Below the pieces are notes generated by a model, which ran no database searches, was not told the origin of the DNA, and saw only the letters and a program-made list of their open reading frames with translations. 64,000 nt of DNA from Daucus carota subsp. sativus (Eukaryota; Streptophyta; Magnoliopsida; Apiales; Apiaceae): contig NC_030386.2 in assembly GCF_001625215.2 (NCBI RefSeq), positions 24,088,545 through 24,152,544 on the forward strand, given 5' to 3'. Shown piece by piece: positions 25,593 to 36,139 of this stretch (position 1 is its first letter; each line of letters opens with the position of its first letter). The position numbers were made by a program, and so were the translations under genes.

Positions 25593-25828
25593 GAACAATC
25601 TAGTTCACAGAGCTCTTCTGTTCCTATGTTCAAGTGCACTGTCAGATGTGGTCATAGTTTGCTTTTAGTTGAACAAGGTTCAGTTCTACGCTCAAGTTTG
25701 AATTGTTCAAGAACAATCTAGTTCACAGAGCTCTTCTGTTCCTATGTTCAAGTGCACTGTCAGATGTGGTCATAGTTTGCTTTTAGTTGAACAAGGTTCA
25801 GTTCTACGCTCAAGTTTGAATTGTTCAA
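25593..25828. repeat. 118-bp perfect tandem duplication
   Basis: Two units, 25593-25710 and 25711-25828, appear identical. Each starts GAACAAT and ends ATTGTTCAA, so each unit also has short inverted ends. No coding frame. Confidence 0.95.
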
Positions 25829-27894
25829 GGTTATAAAGGACTGACATGTATGCTAACCTCGGCATACAAGTTCAAAACTTATACTATTAATTATAGAAAA
25901 TATATTGTTTTTACATTTTTCAGTTGGCTCTAAAATTTAAACAAATTTGAATTAGATTAGTGTATTTTCTATATTTTTGTGGTACAATACATGATTATAT
26001 ATAATTTAGCTATGAAGCATGGATTTTTCGCTCACCCACCGAACTCGATTCTTGGGATTCTTGTTAAATATTTAATTCTGTAATTAGTTGATTGCTTAAT
26101 CAACTAACTACCTTGTAATGCAACAGTTGTGTTATTAGGTAATTATTATGTAAATTATTAAGGATAATGAACTTATCTATTTGTCCATTTAGTTTAAATA
26201 TAACGTAACTCTTGAAATACATGCATAGTATATATTTTTAATATTTAATAGTTGCCGAATTCTCCCACACCCGAATTCCCATAATTTTGTATTTTTGTTG
26301 AATTCTCTTATCCCCGTACCATCTGAACCTGCACTCATGCTTCTTAGTAATTTAAGATATTAAGAAATAAATAATGTATGTCTAGTGTATACTTTGAATA
26401 TTTTATATGGGTTAACTGCCTGATGCCTGTAATCAGCCCGAAAAACTATCTGGGATTAATTTTACAAATTTGATGGATTTGATGATTTCTCTTCACCTGA
26501 TTAATTTTAGCAGACCTTAGTGCACTATTTAAGAGCCTTAAGATTGTCGGTTCTTAATATATAGATATATAACTAATTAAATATTTAAAAGAAAACTAGA
26601 GATCCTCTAAACCTGTTTTATGTACAGGTTACTTCAATTATTGTTTTTTTTAATAATATTATTACATAAATAATTTATCGATCATTTGTATTTTGCATGA
26701 GTAATGAATATATATATGTGTGTACGTTTTCTGCCTCTGAAAGGTGAAAGCTCAAGTATTACAAATTCAACTTAGTAATGGTTTTTAAGTTTTACAATAT
26801 TGATAAGATATTTTTCAGTGAAGTTATTCGCCTAAGCACAGTGTATCTGCTATAAAAGTTATTTTTGTTTCAGTTTGATCAGAGGAGACTTCCCAAGTGT
26901 CTATAAGTCTTCATATGTTAATCAGTATTACTCAATCCTGTAGCATGTTTTATCTGCTTAGCTGGTTTCATTTTAAGAAGTCTGCATTTTAGGCAGTATG
27001 TTAATTAATATTTGCCTTGTGACTCCTAGTTAATCTTTTAAACTAAACACTACTAGTGATCACTCAAACAGTTAGGATTGCTATTGATACTGAGCAATAT
27101 TTTGTTTGCTATGAATACTAGGCAATATTTTATTTCCTCGGTGTTTGGAACAGATTATCTATTTATCGGTGAACTAGAAAAATTAAATACTCACCCACGT
27201 CCAATGTTTGAACCCTCAGTTCTTTAAGATAACAGGGTTCTAGGGAGGGATAATACAGATTCATTTAGATCTTGTTTGGTCATCTTGATATGCAATGAAG
27301 GTTGTTCCTATATATGCAGACATTTTAGCAAGTCCTTGTAGATGGAAGCCGAGGAAACAATTGTGGAGTGACCATGTGTCATGAGTGTACAGTGTCCACC
27401 AGAGATACCTTGAACATGGAGCTGAAGTTGGAAGGTGGGGAAATAAGCATGAATGGCTGGAAGCAGTATAAGCTATGCACAACTTTAAATCCTTTTCTGA
27501 AGTTTGTACAACTAATCTGTCCATGGCCATTAGAAATACTATTTATTATAGTATATCTTTGATGTGCTATCCCCTTGCTCTACTTAGTCATGTAATTCGA
27601 GCTGCGACATTATATGACCATAACTGACAAATAGTTGGACCAGGTTTGTTTCTCATATGGCAGAGTACATCTTTTCATACTCTACTTGTGCCGCGGTTCC
27701 AGGGATAAGGCTTACCTAGATTGGGGCTGTCAACCCGTAGACGTCATTTTATTATCCAACCTTAGTATTCATTTACCCAGGTTTCACTGTAACAAGAGCC
27801 TGTGTTGATGTGTGATTCTCTGCTCATAGGTTCATCTTTGAACAGGATACAAAAGACCTGTAGATCCATTACATTAATCATCGCAAATATTTTT
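25829..27894. other. Intergenic, with a possible very decayed transporter fragment
   Basis: Mostly AT-rich unique DNA without a gene. Around 27370-27480 a stretch (for example GCTGAAGTTGGAAGGTGGGG) loosely follows the part of the neighbouring amino acid transporter exon at 31735-31810. The match is weak and may be chance. Confidence 0.35.
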
Positions 27895-28760
27895 ACATAT
27901 GCCAATCAACATGGTAAAAGCTGCAAAGCAAGAGAGCTTACAATCAAATCTCAAACCAACCACCTGATTCTCAGATATATATCACTGTGTCACTTACCAA
28001 CGTATAGATTCCTTCAACAGAATCGCAGTGCGGAACTTGGTGCACACTGCAAAGTTTAACTTCTTCACCGGGACTGTTTCGATCATATCGAATACTGGCA
28101 TGGCACACATCTTACAATGACAATCAAGAAACATCAGTTAGTATCAAACCTGATGAAAAAGACATTGATCACGCGAGTGCATGCTTACCTGATAACCTCC
28201 GATAATGTGAAAAACAACAAACAGGCTGGCCGTTGCAATGAGCCATGCAGGGTTCTCTAAGCTAATGAGTATGTTATCTGAAACTGCATTTCCGTACATC
28301 CAGTATCCTATTAGACCAACAGGGAAGTAGCACAAGGGCAAGGCCACGACTACTCCCTTCCACACGGACCCTTGGACGGCTTCTCAGGGGTAGAAGGGAG
28401 TGTTGCTTGATTCTCCAAAACCACGTTGTGGCCAGCATACGCGAAAGCAACATCTCCCAATGCACTGAAGAATCCAAAAAATGTTCCAGCAGTAAACTTG
28501 GCTGTGTACCCGTCCACGTCTGGTTGAACCCCCATCTTAACAGAAGCTGTCCAAGCTATAGTAGAGTAACTGCATCATAAAAATCAGGCCAAATGATTTA
28601 CTCCTTCTCAGTCGTCGTGTTTAGAGGGGCTTTCGACTTCATAACTGAACGACATGATTGCTGCAGCCAATGACACCCAAGATATGGAATTGAAGTTGGG
28701 GAGATGGACGAGGACAAACTGGACAGAGGCAAATATCATAATGAAGTTTTTAGATTTACC
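27895..28760 (-). pseudogene. Broken tandem copy of the LHT1-type transporter
   Basis: Colinear with exons 3-6 of the intact gene next door: the exon 3 end (about 28746-28642), exon 4 (28569-28189), exon 5 (about 28111-27997) and only the first bases of exon 6 (about 27920-27895). Exon 4 is 381 bases against 394 in the intact gene. It has a 1-base loss at the KPSKGP/WKGVV point and a further loss in the next membrane segment, so the frame is destroyed. Exons 1, 2, most of 3, 7 and 8 are missing. Remaining readable parts include [15 protein letters not shown] and LIGYWMYGNAVSDNIL. Confidence 0.88.
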
Positions 28761-28849
28761 ATACAGTTTTTCACATGTTTTTCAGCAACAAAGTGTCTGT
28801 AACACAATGCTAAATGGAGTTTTAGCCAAACTTTGAAATTTAGTTTATG

Positions 28850-29427
28850 TGGGTGTTTGGGTGAAGGACTTCTCGGCTTAAAAGTGAGAGAAGCCGCTTC
28901 CTCTCATTTCATGCCTGTTTGTGTTTGGCAACTTTAATGAAGCACTCAATTCAAGTCAAAAAAACCCATGAAAAAAAGCTTCGTTTCCTGGCTTTTTATG
29001 GGGCTCAACTTCTTTCAACTTCTTTCCATTCTCAAAGTAAGTGTTACAGTTGCCAAGGATAGTTATTAATTTTGTTCTCGTATGGTCACAATTCACAAAC
29101 TGCCCATATCTCACCATTTCATATTAATTTTTTTTTAGTGCAAAGTTTAAAATTTTTATATACTCTTCTATTTTTGTATTTTTCATGTATTAATAATAAA
29201 AAATCTTATATTACTATAATTTATTTTTTAAAAGAAACAAATTATTATATTACAAAATTACTAAAACTCAACTTATAAGTTAAGTTATCCAAACACTTAA
29301 ATAACTTATAAGTCACGGCATCCAAACAGTTATAATAGATTATAAGTCCAAACCAACTTCTCACTTTTAATCCACTTCTTTACTTTAAGCAATAAGTCAC
29401 TTCTTTTAAGTCTAACCAAACAGCCCC
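28850..29427. mobile_element. MITE-like element of the CGTTTGG family
   Basis: The left end, GGGTGTTTGGGTGAAGGACTT, and the right end, AAGTCTAACCAAACAGCCCC, are inverted. The right part carries the shared CACTTCTTTACTTTAAGC motif. It inserted at or near the broken 5' edge of the transporter pseudogene. Confidence 0.5.
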
Positions 29428-29575
29428 TATATATTATACTTGAATCTGAATCAAATCAAAACTCGAGTTAGAGATATTTTAGTTGTGTATCGAATCAGAC
29501 TCAAAATTTAAAATTTTCAAGCCCCCGAGGCTTTCGAGTTGAATTGAGTTTCCGTTTCTAAAAACTAGGCCTCGG

Positions 29576-29880
29576 ATAGTCCATGAAATCATCAGTAAGA
29601 CGCCCGTGTGTTGCAAATCATAGGGAAAAAGACATGATATCTTATTTTTATCTTTTTATATCAAGAACCAGCATTCTACTAATACACTCTGCACTTCCAC
29701 AAGCATTGCCCGTTGCTTCGTTCACTTGGTTGGAATCGTTCTGATCTTCTGGGGTTATCTCACTATAGTATTTTGATAACATGACCTGACTTCTGATGCC
29801 GAAAAAATACAGAGAAATACATATGACTTGGCCTGAATTATGATCTGCCTTAGGCATTCAATAGTTAAATAGGTGATAAA
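29576..29880 (-). pseudogene. Remnants of LHT last exon
   Basis: Two separate stretches resemble the terminal transporter exon at 30329-30427. 29576-29625 is like its beginning (ATTTGCA... GTCTTACTGATGATTT on the minus strand), and 29822-29880 is like its middle and end (CCTAAGGCAGATCATAATTC). Their order is scrambled relative to the real exon, so they are not one intact exon. Confidence 0.6.
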
Positions 29881-30328
29881 TCATAGAAATAAATGACATC
29901 ATATAGTATTTATTTATGGCTCACATGTTCAACAAATAATGAAAAATGCATTGTAATCATACATACAAAAGACCTACAATTCAAATATACATTGTTAAGA
30001 TAAAATCACATCTAATACCAGTGAAACACGCTAATTTACATTGCACAAAGAGAGGAATCATATATAAAGTTGCATATACAATATATTAAGGGAAACTGTA
30101 AACACAAACAGCAAAAGGCACCAGCTTGATAATGACCAATTTAGATAGAAAAAACCTTAAATATCAAATATTTGCGGATTTCTGATTTTACACACTAATA
30201 ACTGTTCCCTGCTAGTACTTTTACTTGAAACACGGTTTTGATTTTTCGTGGTAATCATCAGTAGACTGATAATTTGAAGAATATTCTGAACACTTCTATG
30301 AAATAAGTTCTCTCATGCCCAGAAACAC

Positions 30329-33300
30329 TTATGAGAAAAATTCATAGGTCTTGGCCTGAATTATGATCTGCCTTAGCCCTCCAATAGGTGATAAAATCAT
30401 CAGCAAGACTCCCATAATAATGCAAATCTGATATCAAGGAATTAAAAGAAATTAGTTGTAAATTCATGGCATATTGAAAAATGAAGAACCCTATATGATG
30501 GTGTCTACTTATAATATACTGTACTGAACATACCCAGTTGGCAATCCAAGAGAGGCTAAATCTCTTCGGTTTGTAGATAGACAGCCACATAACACAAGGG
30601 AGCTATACAAAGTACAATTTTTTTTAGAATCAGAAATAAAATTCTTATTTTAAAGCCAAAAATCCTTTGGTACTGAAAAAGGTAGAGTTCCTTACGAAAT
30701 ACGTGGTAGGGGCAAAGGCAAATCCTCCGAAAAATCCAAGGAGACCACCGAAGAAAGGGAAACAAATGCCGACAAACATGGTAAAAGCTGAAAGCAAAAA
30801 AAAATTATAAACAGAATCTCAAATGATTCATCAGATTTGCAAGTATATCACCATTTCACTTACCAACATATAAGTTCCTTGAAACAAAACGCAGTGCAAA
30901 ACTTGGAGGGAATTTCAATTTCTTCACCAACACTGTTTCTATCATATCAAATACTGGCATTGCATAAATCTAACAATGTCAAACAAGAAAAGTCAGTACC
31001 AAATGCTAGAAGAAAAACACAAAGGGTATGTAAAGCTATTTGGTTACCTGATAGCTCCCGATAACGTGGAAAACAACAAACATGTTGGCCATTGCGATGA
31101 GCCACTTAGGGTTTTTTAAGGTAATGAGTATGTTATCTGAAACTGAATTTCCAAACATCCAATATCCTATTAGAGCAACAGGGAAGTAGCACAAGGCCAC
31201 AACTATGTATGCTACGACGACTCCCTTCCACATTGGACCCTTGGACGGCTTCTCAGGGGTAGAAGGGATTGTTGCTTGAATTTCCAAAACCACATTGTGG
31301 CCAGCATACGCAAAAGCAACATCTCCCAGAGCACTTAAAAAGCCAAAAACTGTTCCTGCAGTAGACTTGGCTTTGTAGCCGTATTCAACATCTGGTTGAA
31401 CTCCTTTCTTAACAGAGGATGTCCAAGCAATGGTGGAGTAACTGCATTCATAAAGTTACACCAAATGATTTAGTCATTCAAATAAATTATTAGGTTAAAT
31501 AGGTTTCCGGCAGTTTAACATGTTGTTAAGTTACTTTCCTACTTGGTGTGCTTTGTTTACAGAACTTTTGGACTTTAAGCAGATTCTATAACTCTTCTTG
31601 AACTTTGGTTCAAAGGAAGCATACATATGTGATTTTTAAATTGTAGAGCAATTAAGTGAATTCATCGCTAATTAAAACTAATTATTCAGATAAATAATTT
31701 CAGAAAATATATCATACCTTAAGGACATAATTGCGGCAACCAACGACACCCATGAAATGGAATTGAAGTTGGGGAGATGGGAGATGACAAAATGGACAGA
31801 GGCAAATATCATAATGAAGTAGGTCAGCTTGATATCTTTGCAATCATCTGAGCAGACTAAATTATGAAATTTTTGCAGAGATTTTCCTCCTGTGACCATG
31901 TAGACAATGTCCACACCTACTTCCACAATAAGCTGTTGAGGCACAACAATGTAGAGACCAAGCTTTTCTCCAAAAGCGTACTGCCCTAGCTCGTGGTACC
32001 TGTCGAAACGTCTCCCAGGAACCATTTCATGCATCTCTACCATCTGCCACAATGTGTATAAGGTGACAACCCAAGATATTACTAGAACAGCAACACCCGG
32101 ACCCCTGAACATTAAGGACAACTATTAGTTAGACACTTTTAAAATATCAGGCATAGAAATTATGCTTTAGTGTACATCAAATTGCAAACTATTATTTCTT
32201 CAATAAATATAATTTTTAGGCTGATTTGCTAGAACATTAAATCTCTTGTTAGCAAGAAAAAGATAGACATCCACTAGGCCGCAACAATTAATATTCAATT
32301 TTAAGTTGAAATTCTTTGAGCTTGACTGCAAAAACAGAGATCAGCAAGACATGAAAAAAAATTTGGCTGATATAATTTGAATTTATTGTGAAAGCTAGAA
32401 AGCTATATTTTGTTACTCTGCAGATGATCTTTTGACTATTTACTAAAGGTATAGTTCATATTATGTTATTAGGGTATCCAAATGCCCTGATAAGTTAGAG
32501 ATATGTACCATCCTAGTTCTGACATGGCATAAGGAAGACTGAGAACTCCAGCTCCAACCATAGCAGTGACATTGTGAAATGCAGAGTACCACCATTTTGC
32601 TTCCCTCGACGATGTTATGGGAAGCCAATCATCAATGGCTTTCTCTTTCGCAGACCTTCGGTCAACCTGTTAAAGATAATACACCAGCTTATTATATAGG
32701 AAATATAACATATACTAATACAAAGTATATCAAGTTCTTAGCAGTAATCTGCATATTCAAGTGGTTTATTGTTACTCCACCTATTTACTTGCAGGAGCAG
32801 ACATTAGAATCATACCAGGGTCCTATTCAACATTGGCAAAATTTCCATTAATTAGTGCAATTCTTACTAAACTTTTCAAATCATTTGCAATTATTCTTGT
32901 TGCCATTAAAAAGTCACAAGTGTTTCTCAAAAAAATGTTTTTTTTCAGCTTATATTACTCGGATTCAGTTACAAGTGTCCAACATGAATACATATTCTAG
33001 CGTGAGACTAGATAATAGTTTTAAATATATACAGTAAGTGTTAAATAAGAGTATGCATGGGTCCATATTTGAGTATCTAAGTATGAGACTCAGTAACATT
33101 TTAAAATATACATAGTTTTTGTTTAATAAAAGTGTCCACGTATCCATAAACACGGGTACTCGACCGTAAAACGAAAATTACAAATAACATAGTACTTTTT
33201 AGCCAAAGACATACAGAACAATACAATGAGTTAGCATGCTGATTGAAGTTCATGAATCTATCCAATTGACAATTGATAGCTCCAAGTGTTTGGGAAAGCA

Positions 33301-34173
33301 GGGCAACTTTTTTCCATTAACTTTTTAACAAGTACAGAATTGCTTTCTAAAAGTATCAGATCTTCTACCCAAAAAGTAGATCTCCAAGACAGGAACCTCG
33401 GCATATCATTTAATTTGACAGAAAAGGTTACTATCAATAAACCCCATATTTTTGAAATTAATAAAGAATATAACTTAACAAAGCATTAAAATAATCTTAA
33501 GACCATAAAACACTCGTGATACTTGATAAAATAAGAAAAGCATGAAAGTAATAACACCCAGCAAGTTGAGCGCCACGGAAAATAATAATAAAATAATGAA
33601 ATAAAAAGCCAAAAATTGTCAACCAAGAACGTGGTTGCATGAGAGCAATAAGCTAACTGATCGATTGATGTAACACATCGCACATGCTGTGGCGTAATCA
33701 CTGCCCTAATTTATACACACAAATTAGGTTTTAGATATAATATGTATTTTTCCGTTGACTATGAAGCTTGAATCGATTTTTGAGTCAACTTAACGAGTGA
33801 CGTGTATATACAATTTTATTACTATGTGACCTTGAAGCCGTACATATTTGGTTAGCCACAAAAGTAACTGAGATTTGTGAATCGGAGCTAATATAATGAG
33901 ATCATAATTGGATTATTGGGACAACGAAATTGTTTCCGGTCTTCTAATCTGTTCCCCGTATACTTGAGCAGATTTCTATTGAATTTTAGTCCGAATGATA
34001 TACGTAGAAGCATAAAAACGAAAAATATCTATAACTACAATATGAGAGAGGGAGATGGAGAGAGAGAGAGAGCTGGAGAGAGAGAGATGGGGAGAGGGAG
34101 GGAGGGAGGGAGAGAGAGAGAGATTTACATTGGTGTTGTCGGGGCGTTGATCGTTGTAAGATTGAGAAACCAT
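30329..34173 (-). CDS. LHT1: Lysine/histidine transporter, LHT1 type (amino acid permease family)
   Basis: Eight exons on the minus strand: 34173-34129, 32666-32509, 32104-31718, 31441-31048, 30969-30864, 30787-30696, 30602-30534 and 30427-30329. Phases agree throughout, giving 449 residues (Arabidopsis LHT1 has about 446). The start is [10 protein letters not shown]. The AAAP/ATF-family core is clear: [18 protein letters not shown] in exon 2, [11 protein letters not shown] and [12 protein letters not shown] in exon 3, [20 protein letters not shown] and [13 protein letters not shown] in exon 4, [16 protein letters not shown] in exon 6, and [11 protein letters not shown] near the end. About ten membrane segments are expected. 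The family imports neutral and acidic amino acids and Lys/His at the plasma membrane with protons. Substrate choice here is inferred from homology only. Confidence 0.94.
34044..34126. repeat. (GA)n-rich tract beside the LHT first splice donor
   Basis: GA/GGGA repeats on the plus strand, so a CT-rich tract on the transcribed strand, begin two or three bases inside intron 1 of the transporter, directly after its GTAAAT donor. Confidence 0.9.
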
Positions 34174-35846
34174 TGTCGCAGGAACAGAAATACTGGGGGG
34201 GTGCGTTATAAAACAAGACAGAGGAATGCAGAGAAGAAACTGTACTATCAAAGGTTTTATTACAACTTAATTACACAGACTCTTCCTGTTTCTATGCATC
34301 TCATCTCGTTTATATAGGAGGTGCATGTATGATGTATTGTAGCCTGCTCTACAGAGTCAATTGGTCAAATTTTTCCGAGTTAAATCAGGACAGCCTATAA
34401 CGATAAGATTTACCATATATATTTGGCATCCTAACAAAAATAAATAGGTAAACATATTTTAATTCAGATTTTTCTTTAACATGAATCAATTCACAGCAAT
34501 TTTTCCTTTTTTCATGATTATGTACAGATCTTTATAATTATTAACAGATATTTGCTATAAAGATGCTTTTATTGTAGCGTGATTCTAATAAAAAAAGAAT
34601 TCTTATATTCAACAACTTATAATATAATTATACCATCTATAAATAAATTATATTCAATTATAAATTGAGATTTGTTGATGAAAATAAATTAATAAATGTC
34701 AATTCATCAAGTTATAAACTAATTATTTTAAACATGATGTTTCAGTGTACATATTATTTAAAGACTAATCAAAATGTATGGTGAGATATTACATTAAGTA
34801 GTAGTGATTGACTCTTTTAAATTGAATTGATTGATGTCATAAATTTTTTTTATAAATGATTTAATTGTTAATTGTGCCCTGATTAAAGTGAATTTGTACT
34901 ATTCATGGGTGGTCATAAATGATGGAGTATATTTTGGCTTGTAAGAAACAATCAAATATATTTTAATTATTTTAGTGTCTAAGCAAAGATCCTTCTTTGG
35001 TTAGATTTTATTTTATTTTTTCAACTTCAGAAATATAAACACACACTTCTAAAATACTTTATTATAAATACTTTATTATTGGATATATTATCCTTTATAA
35101 TTCTTTAACTTATATAATTTTGTATATGAACTTATCTTCTTCTTTTTTCGTATTTTTTTTTTTTTTTGCAGGATCCTTGGAAGGTGTTAAATGGATATTT
35201 TCCTATCAGACATTAAAGCATTATTATCTAAACGTCCGGAGATATCTTTGCATGTCTTTCGGTTAGATGATAATCTTTTTTGAATGAATGAAATTCCTTG
35301 TAGCGGCTTATCGTATCTCGAGATACAACTCATCTACGAGTATGTAGATCCTGACAAAAAAAAAGTGGAAACTTAATTCCATCAAAAAAAAAGAGTGGAA
35401 ACTTAATCAAGAAAATCTCGCAAAGTTCAACAGATTAGGATACGATAATTAACAACCGTGCTTACCTTTTATAATTTAGATATACATATATTAGAAATAG
35501 AATTTCATTACTTCACGCAACGGAAAATAAATTTGAAGGTTGTAATTGCGGTAAAAGAGAGTAAATAAATGCAAAGAGTGCAGGTTTCCACAATTCTACA
35601 AGGATTTCTCCTAATTTTCTTTCTACACCAACGGAAAACACTAGAAGGAAAAACACAATTTGCTCCACTTTTCACCCACAATTTGCAAGTACCATGCAGC
35701 ACAGCTTTTCTTTATTGGGGAGAGGATACTTATTATATCAATTTCTTGTTATATTTAGCCGGTCTTTTGCAACAAACTATGTCATGATTTTTAAGGCAAA
35801 AATCGTGTCGATTCTCGTGTGAAGAGAATTTCGCTGTATTGTCATT
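34174..35846. other. Intergenic region upstream of LHT
   Basis: It must contain the LHT leader and promoter. A long T run at about 35151-35167 followed by GCAGGATCCTTGGAAGG and a duplicated GTGGAAACTTAAT motif near 35365-35410 hint at an old retroelement scrap. No gene can be supported. Confidence 0.35.
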
Positions 35847-36081
35847 CTCTTTCTATCCCAAATTAGATGAGCTCGTTGATTTTGGACACGCATTTTAATG
35901 TCCATTGACCATATAGCTACATTACCTATTTTTAAAATTTTATTTTTGCAAATAAAAATTTAAATATAAAATTTTCATTTACAAAAAAAATTGAAAAAAT
36001 AAATTTCAAAACTAGACGGTCAATGCACCTTAGGTTACGTGCCCAAAGTCAACTAGCTCATCTAATTTGGGATGGAGTGAG
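35847..36081. mobile_element. Stowaway-like MITE, second copy
   Basis: Same family as 11028-11270: it starts CTCTTTCTATCCCAAATTAG, ends with the inverted form GGGATGGAGTGAG, has TA on the right and a mutated TA on the left. It lies 50 bp from the Mutator-like element's left duplication. Confidence 0.72.
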
Positions 36082-36139
36082 TATTGTTTATTCGCCTTAA
36101 CGATTCTTTCTAAAATGTTTGACATTACAAATCGAGAAA

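Noticed and set aside
27261..27530. A third transporter copy
   Set aside because: Only a loose resemblance over about 100 bases; not enough to call homology by eye.
33976..34251. A Ser/Leu/Pro-repeat protein on the minus strand
   Set aside because: It is LHT exon 1 read through into the CT-rich microsatellite of the intron.
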